A program made the translations under genes and the position numbers. A DNA stretch of 64,000 nt from Marinobacter alexandrii (lineage in GTDB: Bacteria; Pseudomonadota; Gammaproteobacteria; Pseudomonadales; Oleiphilaceae). Under the pieces are notes generated by a model that made no database searches, was not told the DNA's origin, and worked only from the letters and a program-made list of their open reading frames with translations. Within the stretch, counting starts at the first letter, position 1; every line of letters begins with the position of its first letter. This document shows positions 25,024-34,638 of the stretch, piece by piece. The stretch covers positions 1 to 64,000 of the forward strand of contig NZ_SWKM01000015.1 in NCBI RefSeq assembly GCF_005871205.1, read 5' to 3'.

Positions 25024-26517
25024 ATGAGACGAGCGGTAAACGACTTACTTGGCGCTTATGACAAGCTGATTATGGATCCAGTGCATGGCGGAATCCCACT
25101 CTACCGGCATGAAATCCAGGTGATCGACCACCCACTGTTCCAGCGCCTCAGGAACATCTGCCAGAACGATATCTTGAGCCTTGTCTTTCCTGGGGCGACC
25201 CATTCCCGCTTTCTGCACAGCATCGGCGTGATGCATGTGGGCAGCCGGATGTTCCGGTCCATGATTGACGCCTACTTGCGGGAGCGTCAGCTCAGCGATC
25301 TTACCGATCTCAGTTTGAGTCAGCTCGATGCCATCGACTACCTGGCAAAAACCATCCGGCTTGGCTGTCTGCTGCACGACAGTGGCCACTCCAGCTTTTC
25401 TCACCAGTTTACCCAGGCTCGTCGCATCCGGGCATTGATGTCACGTCCTGAGCGTTTTGCTGACCTTTGGCAAGGTGTGGATTACTCCGCCTATCACAGC
25501 GATGAGCCCGCGGAGCTTGAGCACGAACACTATTCCGTCCGCGTGGCCCATGACGTCCTTACCGCCGTAGAGCTCGAACATGCCGGACTCCATGTACTGG
25601 ATGTCATCGGCATCATGGAAACCACCGATGTAGCACCGAGTGAGACCTTTTGCCGCCATGCCCAGACGTTTTGGGCCTTTATTGCCGGTGACGACGCAGA
25701 ATCTGCCTCACTGATTGGTCGCGATGTTCCGCGGATGGTCATGGACCTGCTCAAATCGATTGTCTCCGGTGAAATTGATGCCGACCGCGCCGATTACATG
25801 CTCCGGGACGGATTCCACTCCTCAGTAACCATCGGCGGCTTCAATCTGGACCACCTGCTGAGCAACTTGCGTTTTGGCTGGGACGTGTCCGAGCCCTGGC
25901 TGGGCCTGGCGATCACTCAGAAAGGCCTGGGCGCCCTGGAGGATTTTGTTTACAGCCGGCACCAGATGTATCGGAAGGTCTACGCCCACAAGACCGCGTT
26001 AGGATTTGACTGGCTGCTACGGGAAGCAATTAATGAAGTTCTCGAAGACCCCGAGAATTTCGACTGGGTGGATACCTGCCTGAGCGATATGCACTACTTC
26101 GCGGAACTGACCGATAACTTTTTCTGGGAAGCCTTCCGGAAAGTTGCCCGCAAACATCCCGGTAGCTTTTCGTTCTGCATCGTAAACCGGATCAAGCTGG
26201 ACCACCTCGACACCCGGGAAGATCTGAGCCAACGTGGCATCGACCGCCACAGCGCTTGGCTGACGCAGGAGTTAGGGCTGGATGCGGAGAAGGTGGTGAC
26301 CTGCTCGATGCGAGCTCGGTTTTCGAACATTCAGGACAACTTCAATGGCATCAAGGTGTTAACCCGGGACCCCATTAACCGAAAGCGATCGGTCAAGAGG
26401 ATCACCGACGTCAGTGCTTTCTTCAGCAAGTTTCACGATGGCACCATCACACATTTCTATGCCCGGCCGGCGGTAACTGCCACAGACGACCGTGATCTTT
26501 CCGGCAGCGAGTTCTAA
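25024..26517 (+). CDS. HD-domain phosphohydrolase (dGTPase-like)
   Basis: This 497-residue protein has an HD-type metal-binding core. It shows RLRNICQND, HSRFLHSIGVMHVG (His about 56-63), CLLHDSGHSSFSHQF (the HD pair, about 118) and DADRADYMLRD further on. The layout matches SAMHD1/dGTP triphosphohydrolase-like proteins, which hydrolyse nucleotides. The exact substrate is not evident. The ATG at 25024 has a strong GGGGGGAA ribosome-binding site; an ATG at 25000 is the alternative. It converges with the next gene, overlapping its end by 4 nt. Confidence 0.83.
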   Translation: MRRAVNDLLGAYDKLIMDPVHGGIPLYRHEIQVIDHPLFQRLRNICQNDILSLVFPGATHSRFLHSIGVMHVGSRMFRSMIDAYLRERQLSDLTDLSLSQLDAIDYLAKTIRLGCLLHDSGHSSFSHQFTQARRIRALMSRPERFADLWQGVDYSAYHSDEPAELEHEHYSVRVAHDVLTAVELEHAGLHVLDVIGIMETTDVAPSETFCRHAQTFWAFIAGDDAESASLIGRDVPRMVMDLLKSIVSGEIDADRADYMLRDGFHSSVTIGGFNLDHLLSNLRFGWDVSEPWLGLAITQKGLGALEDFVYSRHQMYRKVYAHKTALGFDWLLREAINEVLEDPENFDWVDTCLSDMHYFAELTDNFFWEAFRKVARKHPGSFSFCIVNRIKLDHLDTREDLSQRGIDRHSAWLTQELGLDAEKVVTCSMRARFSNIQDNFNGIKVLTRDPINRKRSVKRITDVSAFFSKFHDGTITHFYARPAVTATDDRDLSGSEF

Positions 26518-27533
26518 CGACCTGCTGTCATCGCCGCTACCAGGCTACAGGCGCTGTTGAAGGCGCCCTCCACTCGCCCACCGGATAGCCAGTCTCCGGC
26601 GATACCAATGCTGTCATCAGCAAACCACAGGTGCCCAGGCTGGTTACCATCCCGAGACCGGGCGTACAGCCACCGGTGCGTGATCAACTCGTCCGGCTCG
26701 GCATTGGTCCCGGTAAGGTTGCGGAAGGCATCAACCATCAGTTCCGCAACGCGCTCGGCCGGCGTACTTACATGCTGTTCGGTCCACTCTGGGTTGGCAT
26801 GAAGAACCCACCAATGGCCGTCGTCATCGCGACCAGGTTTGCTGGAATTATTGGCGAGCCAGTAAAGCACCGGATGCTCAACCCTGATGCCCTCGTGTTG
26901 GGACCAAGGTGCCTTCTCGAAATGGGCAGCAACCGCCCAGCATGGCAGTACTTTCTGTACCGGCTCCTCCAGTTCCCCCGCCAGCTCGGGAAGCTGACTG
27001 TTAGTCAGTATGGTTTGGGCCTGAGCGGGTGGCGCGGTAATGATCACCTGATCAAATTCACCTAGGGAGTTGCCTTCGGTATCGACCAACAGCCATTGAT
27101 GGCCTGAGCGTTCAAGTCGCTCGACCCGGGTTTCAGCGGAGACATCCAAATGGGCAGACAGTGCTCGGGTGATTGCGGTCATTCTCGGAGTACCGACGTA
27201 GCGCGGCTCATCCGGAAAACTACCCCAATTGCCGGTCTCATCAAGGAAACCAAAACGACCTGGCCAGATGGCGAAGCTTTGATCACCAGCAAATTCCCGG
27301 AGAAAGGGTAAAAACTTGGGATTTCGGGAAGTGAAATACTGGGCGCCCACGTCGGCGGAGCCGCCCGGCACCCGCTTGGCAGCAAACCTGCCACCGGGAC
27401 CTCGGCTCTTTTCGAACACCTTGACCTCATGTCCTTGTTGTTGCAGCCGAATTCCGACGGTCAAACCGGACAGTCCTGAACCAACGATGGCCACCCGGCG
27501 TATAACAGGCATCTGAGCTGACTGATTATTCAT
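26514..27533 (-). CDS. FAD-dependent amine-oxidase-like protein (renalase type)
   Basis: This 339-residue flavoprotein has an N-terminal dinucleotide fold (RVAIVGSGLSGLTVGIRLQQ, about 12-31), followed by VFEKSRGPGGRFA, typical of renalase-like oxidoreductases. A C-terminal FAD motif is GIAGDWLSGGRVEGAFNSA. The substrate is unknown; bacterial renalases oxidise aberrant forms of NAD(P)H, which is a possibility only. The gene is transcribed leftward, divergent from the desaturase gene and convergent with the HD-domain gene. Confidence 0.82.
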   Translation of the reverse strand: MNNQSAQMPVIRRVAIVGSGLSGLTVGIRLQQQGHEVKVFEKSRGPGGRFAAKRVPGGSADVGAQYFTSRNPKFLPFLREFAGDQSFAIWPGRFGFLDETGNWGSFPDEPRYVGTPRMTAITRALSAHLDVSAETRVERLERSGHQWLLVDTEGNSLGEFDQVIITAPPAQAQTILTNSQLPELAGELEEPVQKVLPCWAVAAHFEKAPWSQHEGIRVEHPVLYWLANNSSKPGRDDDGHWWVLHANPEWTEQHVSTPAERVAELMVDAFRNLTGTNAEPDELITHRWLYARSRDGNQPGHLWFADDSIGIAGDWLSGGRVEGAFNSACSLVAAMTAGR

Positions 27534-27615
27534 GATCTATGGTGCATCCAAAGTAACAAGTTAAAACGTACAACCCTGCAAGCGTTTCGTTCGGCCCTAT
27601 TGTCGGCCATCTCGA

Positions 27616-28620
27616 ATGACCACGCTCTTCAGATTCATTTTAGGAAACAAAGGCAAACAGGGTATGACCCGAGTGCAAAACTGGCTTACAAACATTCTGA
27701 GGTGGTTCGACGCCTCTGCGGGTTCGGATCACATTGATACCAACTCCCGCTCCTTCAACTTTATTCGTGTAATTCCGTTCCTGGCGCTGCACGCCGCATG
27801 CTTTCTGGCGCTTTACACCGGGGTCAGCGCCTTCGCAGCGACGTTCGCGTTCGTGTTTTTCCTGATCAGGATGTTTGCCATCACCGGCTTCTATCACCGG
27901 TATTTCGCTCACAAAACCTTTAAAACCAGTCGGCCGACCCAGTTTTTCTTTGCCCTGCTCGGTGCCAGTGCGGCCCAGCGCGGGCCACTGTGGTGGGCCG
28001 CTCATCACCGGCATCACCACCAGCATTCCGATCAGGAGCAGGACCTGCACTCACCGCACCAAGGCGGTTTCTGGTGGTCTCACGTGGGCTGGTTCACCTG
28101 CGATGCAGGCTTCGCCATGGACGAGCGCAGGGTAAAGGACTGGATAAAATTTCCGGAACTCCGGTTTATTAACCGGTTCGACGCAGTCGTTCCTGCCGTT
28201 GCCGCCGTCAGCATCTTTGGGCTCGGTGAAATCCTGGCACGTTGGGCGCCGGGTTTGGGCACTAACGGTTTGCAGTTGCTGGTCTGGGGCTTCTTTATTT
28301 CAACCGTGGCTTTATTCCATGCCACCGTCTCGATCAACTCGCTGTCCCATGTCTGGGGCAAACGCCGATTTGAGACGTCGGATGGTAGCCGAAACAACTT
28401 CTGGCTGGCACTGCTGACACTCGGTGAAGGGTGGCATAACAACCATCATCGCTGGCCTCAAACCGTACGTCAGGGTTTCCGTTGGTATGAAATCGACGTG
28501 ACCTGGTATGGACTGTGGCTACTCTCTCGCTTCGGTATTATCTGGGAGCTAAAACCGATTCCCAAACACATTCAGGAAGAAACCCGCCAACTGGACAAAG
28601 CGAGGAGGACTCGAGCATGA
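27616..28620 (+). CDS. Acyl-CoA delta-9 fatty acid desaturase, membrane-bound
   Basis: This 334-residue integral membrane di-iron enzyme introduces a double bond into acyl chains. Its three histidine boxes are HRYFAH (about 95), HHRHHH (about 131) and HNNHH (about 275). Hydrophobic spans lie around 55-90 and 195-245. The ATG at 27616 lacks a clear ribosome-binding site; an ATG at 27664 is equally possible. Its stop overlaps the next ATG (ATGA), so it begins a tightly packed lipid-modification operon. Its product could feed the CFA-synthase-like enzyme encoded downstream. Confidence 0.9.
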   Translation: MTTLFRFILGNKGKQGMTRVQNWLTNILRWFDASAGSDHIDTNSRSFNFIRVIPFLALHAACFLALYTGVSAFAATFAFVFFLIRMFAITGFYHRYFAHKTFKTSRPTQFFFALLGASAAQRGPLWWAAHHRHHHQHSDQEQDLHSPHQGGFWWSHVGWFTCDAGFAMDERRVKDWIKFPELRFINRFDAVVPAVAAVSIFGLGEILARWAPGLGTNGLQLLVWGFFISTVALFHATVSINSLSHVWGKRRFETSDGSRNNFWLALLTLGEGWHNNHHRWPQTVRQGFRWYEIDVTWYGLWLLSRFGIIWELKPIPKHIQEETRQLDKARRTRA

Positions 28621-29084
28621 AAACCGCCTCAGCCATAGAAGTCGGATCCCAAGATTTTGCTGTTCCAGCCACTCTGGCTCAGTTCACGCAGTTGTTTAAC
28701 GAATTGGACAAAGGAAACCTTTATAAGCTGCCAGAAGTCTACAGCGAAGATGTGCAGTTCCAGGATCCGCTCGGCGCTGTTCGCGGTCTGGACCAGCTTA
28801 CACAGTATTTCGCTGGCGCGTATGCCAACGCTATCAGTTGCCGCTTCGATTTCTCCGAATCGGTCGTGCACGAGGATAGCGCCGCGATTCCCTGGGTCAT
28901 GCACTTGCGCCACAAACGGATTAAAAAGGGCCGTGAAATCATGGTGGATGGAATCAGCCACCTGCGGATACGGGATGGCAAGGTCTGTTACCACAGGGAT
29001 TATTTCGACGCCGGTCAGTTGCTGTACGAGAACCTCCCACTCGTTGGCCGCATCATCCGTTTCATTAAGGGATACGCCGGATGA
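28617..29084 (+). CDS. NTF2-like (SnoaL-type) protein
   Basis: This 155-residue cytosolic protein has the cone-shaped NTF2/SnoaL fold. The pattern includes LFNELDKGNLYKLPEVYSEDVQFQDPLG and a C-terminal HLRIRDGKVCYHRDYFDAG. Such proteins bind small hydrophobic ligands or act as isomerases. The ATG at 28617 overlaps the desaturase stop (ATGA), and its own end overlaps the SDR start by 4 nt. Homologues recur beside DUF1365 and CFA-like genes, which suggests a role in fatty-acid modification. The reaction is unknown. Confidence 0.82.
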   Translation: MKTASAIEVGSQDFAVPATLAQFTQLFNELDKGNLYKLPEVYSEDVQFQDPLGAVRGLDQLTQYFAGAYANAISCRFDFSESVVHEDSAAIPWVMHLRHKRIKKGREIMVDGISHLRIRDGKVCYHRDYFDAGQLLYENLPLVGRIIRFIKGYAG

Positions 29085-29866
29085 GTGAACGTCTGCAAAG
29101 CAAATCCAACATCTGGATCACTGGAGCGAGCTCTGGCATTGGGGAGGCCGTAACCCAGGCGCTCACCCGTGGTGGTCACAATCTGGTCATAACCGGACGT
29201 CGCCAGCAGCCTCTGGAAGATCTCAAGGCCGCGGCACCGGAGAGGATCATAGCCGCCACAGGAGACACCACCAGCAAAGAGGACCTGAAGTCGATCGCCA
29301 ACGTGCTCGAGGATCAAGGCGATCTGCACATGGCGATTCTGAACGCGGGTACCTGCGAGTATCTGGACATCACCCACTACGACAGTGACGTGATCGAAAA
29401 GAACATTCACACCAACGTAATCGGCACCGCGCGCTGTGTAGACATTGCCCTGCCCGCTCTGCGACGAACCCGTGCCAAAGGCTTGCCGGCAACGCTGGTG
29501 ATTGTCAGTTCCTCAGCGTGGTGGTTTCCGTTCGGACGGGCCGAAGGCTACGGCGCCTCCAAGGCGGCGTTGAGTTATTTTGCCCAGGCCCTGAGAGCGG
29601 ACCTGGCTAAAGAAGGCATCGACGTGGTTGTGGTATCCCCGGGCTTTGTAAAAACGCCCCTGACCGACCGCAATGACTTCCCCATGCCGTTCCTTGTGTC
29701 CGCCGACAATGCTGCAGAGCAGATCGTGGCCGGCCTGGCCAAGGGCAAGAACGAAATTGCCTTCCCGAAACGCTTTACCTGGATGCTCCGCACCCTCGGG
29801 GCAATGCCGCAGAGGCTGATTGATCGCATGGCGGCGAGCATGGCACGGAAGAGCACGAACAAATAA
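29081..29866 (+). CDS. Short-chain dehydrogenase/reductase
   Basis: This 261-residue NAD(P)-dependent oxidoreductase has a cofactor motif TGASSGIGEA (about 13-22), NAG (about 89-91), and the active-site Ser and YGASK (Tyr about 157, Lys 161). A basic C-terminal end could associate with membrane. It is coupled to the NTF2-like gene by a 4-nt overlap and followed after 15 bp by an FAD oxidoreductase gene. A lipid or keto-acyl substrate is inferred only from the operon. Confidence 0.88.
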   Translation: MSERLQSKSNIWITGASSGIGEAVTQALTRGGHNLVITGRRQQPLEDLKAAAPERIIAATGDTTSKEDLKSIANVLEDQGDLHMAILNAGTCEYLDITHYDSDVIEKNIHTNVIGTARCVDIALPALRRTRAKGLPATLVIVSSSAWWFPFGRAEGYGASKAALSYFAQALRADLAKEGIDVVVVSPGFVKTPLTDRNDFPMPFLVSADNAAEQIVAGLAKGKNEIAFPKRFTWMLRTLGAMPQRLIDRMAASMARKSTNK

Positions 29867-29881
29867 CTAGGAATCCAGTGA

Positions 29882-31147
29882 ATGACTAACGAACGTCAGC
29901 GTATTGCTGTCATTGGGGCCGGCGTCTCCGGCCTCACCGCAGCCTGGCAATTGGCTGAAAAACACGACGTGCAGCTGTTTGAGGCTGGCGATTACGCCGG
30001 CGGCCATACCAACACCGAGCAGGTAGAAGCAGGCGGCCGCACTTGGCCAGTCAATACTGGTTTTATCGTGTTTAACGACTGGACCTACCCGAACTTCATC
30101 AAGTTGATGGACCGCCTGGGCGTAGCGTCTGAGGTGAGCGACATGAGCTTCAGCGTCGATTGCGACTCCTCAGGCCTCCAGTACAACGGTACCAGTTTGA
30201 ACACCTTGTTTGCGCAACGCAGAAATCTGCTCAACCTGCCGTTTCTGAAAATGATTCGGGAAATCCTGCGGTTCAACAAGCAAACCAAGGAAGCTCTGGA
30301 TTCAGGTGCCATCGACGATGACGAAAGCCTGGGCGAGTACCTGAACCGAAATTGCTATTCCCGCTACTTCCGTCGCTTTTACATCGTGCCCATGGGAGCG
30401 GCGATCTGGTCAGCACCGGAGATCGTGCTCGAGCAGTTTCCCATTCGCTTCTTCCTGCAGTTTTTCAACAACCACGGCATGCTATCCGTGGATGACCGCC
30501 CCACATGGCGGGTTATCTCAGGGGGCTCGGCCCAGTATGTCGCCAAGATGATGGAGCGCCTGGGCGATCGCACCCACCTGAATAGCCCCGTTGAACGAAT
30601 TCAGCGAGACGACAACGGTGTCGACGTAACCGTGGGCGGCGAAGTGCACCGGTTTGACCAGGTGGTACTGGCTTGTCACAGCGATCAGGCCCTGGCCATG
30701 CTGGACGATGCCACCGAAAAGGAAAATGAAATTCTGGGCGCCATTCGTTACCAGCAGAACGACGTGGTGCTGCATACCGACAGCAGCGTTCTGCCTGATA
30801 CCCGGCGCGCTTGGGCCGCCTGGAATTACTACATGCCAACCCACAGTACCGAGCCGGTCTCTGTGACCTACAACATGAACATACTGCAGAACTTTGATGA
30901 GGCTCCGGAAACCTTCTGCGTGACCCTGAACCGGAGTCACGACATTGCCCCGGACAAAATCATCAAACAGTTCAGCTATGCTCACCCGGTTTTCACCATG
31001 GATGCCGTGGCCGCTCAATCCCGTTACGACGAAATTGGCAACCAGAACCGCACCCATTTCTGTGGTGCGTACTGGTTCAACGGTTTTCATGAAGACGGCG
31101 TACGCAGCGCCCTGCGTGTGACCGAGGCGTTCGGGCTGGAGTTGTAG
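29882..31147 (+). CDS. FAD-dependent oxidoreductase of the DUF1365/CFA cluster
   Basis: This 421-residue flavoprotein has a Rossmann motif RIAVIGAGVSGLTAAWQLAE (about 6-25) and the amine-oxidase signature AGGHTNTEQV. It matches the NAD(P)-binding, phytoene-desaturase-like proteins regularly found before DUF1365 and CFA-synthase genes. In Rhodobacter, related genes belong to the singlet-oxygen regulon and take part in making furan or other modified fatty acids; a similar role here is inferred. It is followed after 2 bp by the DUF1365 gene. Confidence 0.85.
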   Translation: MTNERQRIAVIGAGVSGLTAAWQLAEKHDVQLFEAGDYAGGHTNTEQVEAGGRTWPVNTGFIVFNDWTYPNFIKLMDRLGVASEVSDMSFSVDCDSSGLQYNGTSLNTLFAQRRNLLNLPFLKMIREILRFNKQTKEALDSGAIDDDESLGEYLNRNCYSRYFRRFYIVPMGAAIWSAPEIVLEQFPIRFFLQFFNNHGMLSVDDRPTWRVISGGSAQYVAKMMERLGDRTHLNSPVERIQRDDNGVDVTVGGEVHRFDQVVLACHSDQALAMLDDATEKENEILGAIRYQQNDVVLHTDSSVLPDTRRAWAAWNYYMPTHSTEPVSVTYNMNILQNFDEAPETFCVTLNRSHDIAPDKIIKQFSYAHPVFTMDAVAAQSRYDEIGNQNRTHFCGAYWFNGFHEDGVRSALRVTEAFGLEL

Positions 31148-31149
31148 CA

Positions 31150-32034
31150 ATGAACAGCCAATGGCTTGAGGGTACAGTTCGCCACCGTCGGAAATTTCCG
31201 GTCAACCACGAGTTCCAGTACAGCACGGGTATGCTTGCGCTGGATCTGGACGAATGGGGCCGCGTCACCGAAACCAGCCCCCTGTTTTCTCTGGAACGCT
31301 TCAACTGGCTGTCACTGCGTCGCAGCGACTATTTTCAGCCGGAGGCTGGCTCACTCTCCGATGCGGTCCGCGATCAGGTTGAAACAGCCACCGGCTGGCG
31401 TCCCGACGGAGCCGTCGAGCTGGTGACCCACCCTCGATACTTTGGATACGTGTTCAATCCGGTCAGTTTCTACTTCTGTTACCGCCCGGGCGATAACCCG
31501 CTGGATGGCCCGGTGCCGAAAGTCATCATGGCCCAGATCTCCAACACGCCCTGGCACGAACGTCATGTGTATTGCATGGAAACCCTGCACGAAGGCGCCA
31601 ATGCCCAGGGCTGGCACAGTGAACGGTTTGAGTTCAGCAAGCGCTTTCATGTATCACCGTTCAACGGCATGGAGCAGCACTACCAGTGGACGTTCAGCTT
31701 CCGGGGGCCTGATCTTCGCATTCACATGAATGTGCTGGAGGCCGATAAAAAACATTTTGATGCCACCCTGGTAGTCCACCGCACCCCCTTAACCCGTAAA
31801 GAAGTGCATAGAAGTTTGCGAAAGTTTCCGATGGAAGCCATCAAGGTATCAGCCGGGATTTACTGGCACGCTCTGAAGCTCAAAGTGAAAGGCGCGCCTT
31901 TTTACACCCACCCGGACAAACTCGCCGCGGACAATCCAGCCCACAATCGGGGCGCCAGCGATGCAGGACTGGACGTTACCAGTGCCGAACGCAGTAACAA
32001 AAAATGTGGAAGGGTAAGTTCATGGAGAACCTGA
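31150..32034 (+). CDS. DUF1365 family protein
   Basis: This 294-residue protein of unknown biochemical function has typical family stretches: EGTVRHRRKFPVNHEFQY at the N-terminus, VTHPRYFGYVFNPVSFYFCY (about 97) and PFNGMEQHYQWTF (about 175). Members almost always lie between an FAD oxidoreductase and a CFA-synthase-like gene, as here, and so probably act in modifying membrane acyl chains. Its 3' end overlaps the next gene by 13 nt. Confidence 0.87.
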   Translation: MNSQWLEGTVRHRRKFPVNHEFQYSTGMLALDLDEWGRVTETSPLFSLERFNWLSLRRSDYFQPEAGSLSDAVRDQVETATGWRPDGAVELVTHPRYFGYVFNPVSFYFCYRPGDNPLDGPVPKVIMAQISNTPWHERHVYCMETLHEGANAQGWHSERFEFSKRFHVSPFNGMEQHYQWTFSFRGPDLRIHMNVLEADKKHFDATLVVHRTPLTRKEVHRSLRKFPMEAIKVSAGIYWHALKLKVKGAPFYTHPDKLAADNPAHNRGASDAGLDVTSAERSNKKCGRVSSWRT

Positions 32035-33296
32035 ATACATCAGTACAGGCCAGCGAAGAGCGGGCGACCAGTAAACCATTGGTTAGCCGCATTGCCAAAA
32101 GCCTGGTTGTACAACAGCTTAGTCGGCTTGAAGATGGCTTGCTGACCGTGCGGGAGTCCGGTTATGAAGATCTGGTGTTTGGCGACGGCGACACCCGCCA
32201 CCAACCCGCCGAACTGATCATTCATGATCACAGCACCTGGCGGGATCTGCTGACCGGCGGTAGCGTCGGCGCGGCCGAAGCTTATGTAAGCGGTGACTGG
32301 TCGACGCCGGATCTGGTTGCCCTGCTTCGCTTCTTCACCCGCAATGTCGATCGAATGAACGAATTTGAAGACCGGTACAGCTGGATCACCAAACCCGCGC
32401 TGAAGGGCCTACACTGGCTCAATCGTAACACCCGGGAAGGCTCCAGAAAGAACATCAGCGCCCACTACGATCTGGGCAACGATCTGTTCGAACGGTTCCT
32501 CGACCCGACCATGATGTACTCATCGGCCATCTATCCTTCTCCGGAAGCTACTCTGGAAGAGGCTGCCGTTCATAAGCTGGACACCATCTGCCGAAAGCTG
32601 GATTTGCAGCCCGGTGACCGGGTTATCGAAATTGGCACCGGCTGGGGCGGGTTCGCGATTCACGCCGCCAAACACTATGGCTGTCACGTAACCACCACCA
32701 CAATTTCCCGGGAACAGCTGGAACTCGCTAAAGGACGAGTCGTTGAGGAAGGACTGGAGCAGCAGATCACCCTGCTGTTTGATGATTACCGGGATCTGGA
32801 AGGCCAATTCGATAAGCTGGTGTCCATCGAGATGATCGAAGCCGTTGGCCCACAGTTCCTGGACAGCTACATTGCCCAGGTCAGCGGCTTGCTGAAGCCG
32901 GATGGGATGGCGCTGATCCAGGCCATCAACATGCCGGAACAGCGCTACTCGCGGGCGCTGTCCAACGTCGATTTCATCCAGCGCTTTATCTTCCCAGGCA
33001 GCTTCATTCCCTCATTCGGCGCGATTTTTGAGTCCGTGCGCAACCAGAGCAACCTGGTGCTGACCCACGCCGAAGACATCGGTTTCCATTACGCGCGCAC
33101 TTTGAACGACTGGTGTGAGCGGTTCATGGCCCAATCCGATGAACTGGACAGCGCCGGTTACGATCTGGCATTCAGGCGCCTCTGGCATTTCTACTTTGCC
33201 TACTGCGAGGCCGGTTTCAGCGAACGCGCCATCGGTGTTTCCCAAATCCTGCTGGCAAAGCCTGGCAACAAACGAGCGAACATTCTTAGCCTATGA
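32022..33296 (+). CDS. Cyclopropane-fatty-acyl-phospholipid synthase-like methyltransferase
   Basis: This 424-residue SAM-dependent methyltransferase has the CFA-synthase core. It shows NISAHYDLGNDLFERFLDP (about 145), the SAM motif VIEIGTGWGGFAIHAA (about 203) and VSIEMIEAVG (about 267). These enzymes add a methylene or methyl group to unsaturated phospholipid acyl chains. The ATG at 32022 has AGGG upstream and was chosen over an in-frame ATG 18 bp earlier. A desaturase in the same operon could provide the double bond. It may methylate toward furan or methyl-branched acids rather than making cyclopropane. Confidence 0.87.
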   Translation: MENLNTSVQASEERATSKPLVSRIAKSLVVQQLSRLEDGLLTVRESGYEDLVFGDGDTRHQPAELIIHDHSTWRDLLTGGSVGAAEAYVSGDWSTPDLVALLRFFTRNVDRMNEFEDRYSWITKPALKGLHWLNRNTREGSRKNISAHYDLGNDLFERFLDPTMMYSSAIYPSPEATLEEAAVHKLDTICRKLDLQPGDRVIEIGTGWGGFAIHAAKHYGCHVTTTTISREQLELAKGRVVEEGLEQQITLLFDDYRDLEGQFDKLVSIEMIEAVGPQFLDSYIAQVSGLLKPDGMALIQAINMPEQRYSRALSNVDFIQRFIFPGSFIPSFGAIFESVRNQSNLVLTHAEDIGFHYARTLNDWCERFMAQSDELDSAGYDLAFRRLWHFYFAYCEAGFSERAIGVSQILLAKPGNKRANILSL

Positions 33297-33814
33297 TCCG
33301 CTCCGAAACCGCCCGCAATGCTCTGAACTTTGTCATCTTCCAAACCGGCTGGCTGATCTGTGTCCTGTATCCGGGCCTGGCAGCGGCCGGGCTGGTGCTG
33401 GCCTTTCTGGTGCTGCACTTTGTGCTGGTCAGTCAGAAACGCATGAGTGAGCTCCAGTTCATCGGGGTTGGTACGGTCCTGGGGGCCGCACTGGACCTGC
33501 TTTGGTTCCGCACCGGCATTCTGGCGAGCGTGGACGGTGAAGTGTTACTGACACCGCCGTGGCTGGTAGCAATCTGGGCCATCTTTATGACCACCCTGAA
33601 CCATTCCCTGAGCTGGATCGGCCGAAAAACCTGGCTGCCCTTTGTGCTGGCGCCAATGGCGGGACCGTTTGCTTATTGGTCTGCCGCCCAGCTCGGCGCG
33701 GTCACCTTGCCGGCGCTAATTCCGTCGCTGATTGCCCTGGCGGTGGGCTGGCTGGTGGTGTTCCCACTGCTGCTGTTCCTGAGAAATTCGCTGTATCCGG
33801 AGCTTCAGCCATGA
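33293..33814 (+). CDS. DUF2878 family membrane protein
   Basis: This 173-residue integral membrane protein has about five hydrophobic spans (around 12-45, 55-75, 85-105, 110-130, 138-160). The family is known almost only from CFA/DUF1365 operons. Start and stop each overlap the neighbours by 4 nt, so it is co-translated. Its function is unknown. Confidence 0.82.
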   Translation: MIRSETARNALNFVIFQTGWLICVLYPGLAAAGLVLAFLVLHFVLVSQKRMSELQFIGVGTVLGAALDLLWFRTGILASVDGEVLLTPPWLVAIWAIFMTTLNHSLSWIGRKTWLPFVLAPMAGPFAYWSAAQLGAVTLPALIPSLIALAVGWLVVFPLLLFLRNSLYPELQP

Positions 33815-34557
33815 GCAGCACACCAATCAAGACTCTGATCTGCTTGGTAGTTTCCTTGGCTATCATGCCTGTGCTGGCAGCCGACATGGAGTTCACTGGC
33901 ACGGCAAAAACCGAAACCGGGGCTATTCTCTACCAAGAGAAACACCATGTGTCCGGCACTTGTCAGGAGGGCGTATTCCGGCCCAAGGACCACCAGATTG
34001 GCTATCACCGCACAGAGGCGGCTGAAACCTTCGCCTCAAAGGATCTGGCCTACCCGGATTCGGTCATCCGCCCAACCGTCGAGTTTCTCCAGCCTGATTT
34101 CAGCGAATCGCTTTCGATTCAGTATACCTCCCCGGACACCTTGGCCATTGAGTGGCAGAAGCCAAACAAAGAGCTCAAACGTTATGACGTTACCTACAAC
34201 CAGGACGTAGTGGTGGATGCTGGCTTCGACACCCTTGTCCGCCAGCATTGGGCAGAAGTAACCAATGGCGAATCGGTGAATTTCCGGTTTCTGGCACCAA
34301 CGCGGGGGGAGCACTACGCATTTGTCCTTGAGCCTATAGAGAGTGCCAGAGTGGTGTCTGATCATGTACTGCAAATCCGCCCCACCGGCATCGTGCTGCG
34401 GTTTCTGGTGGAACCGATCATTCTGGGTTACAGCGAGGACGGTGCCCTAACCGACTATTACGGCCTCACCAACATCCGGAAAAACCTCGACACCAACCAC
34501 ACCGCACACATCCGTTACTCGGTCGAAAACTACCCGGATTGTGCACTAACTCCCTAA
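33811..34557 (+). CDS. Secreted protein of the lipid-modification operon
   Basis: This 248-residue protein has a signal peptide (about 1-23, TLICLVVSLAIMPVLAAD) followed by a beta-rich mature region with no cysteine pair or catalytic motif I recognise. It is the last gene of the operon that starts at 27,616 and overlaps DUF2878 by 4 nt. The exported location suggests it handles or transports the modified lipid, but that is inference from context. Confidence 0.72.
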   Translation: MSSTPIKTLICLVVSLAIMPVLAADMEFTGTAKTETGAILYQEKHHVSGTCQEGVFRPKDHQIGYHRTEAAETFASKDLAYPDSVIRPTVEFLQPDFSESLSIQYTSPDTLAIEWQKPNKELKRYDVTYNQDVVVDAGFDTLVRQHWAEVTNGESVNFRFLAPTRGEHYAFVLEPIESARVVSDHVLQIRPTGIVLRFLVEPIILGYSEDGALTDYYGLTNIRKNLDTNHTAHIRYSVENYPDCALTP

Positions 34558-34638
34558 AACCGTCGCCTGAGCCAAGGAATACCCCGGCATTCAATGTGTT
34601 AAACTCCGGACGGAACCAACGCCGGAGACCCAGTGCCC

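Noticed and set aside
25045..25404. Antisense frames opposite the HD-domain gene
   Set aside because: These are shadows; the plus-strand protein has clear HD motifs and a strong ribosome-binding site.
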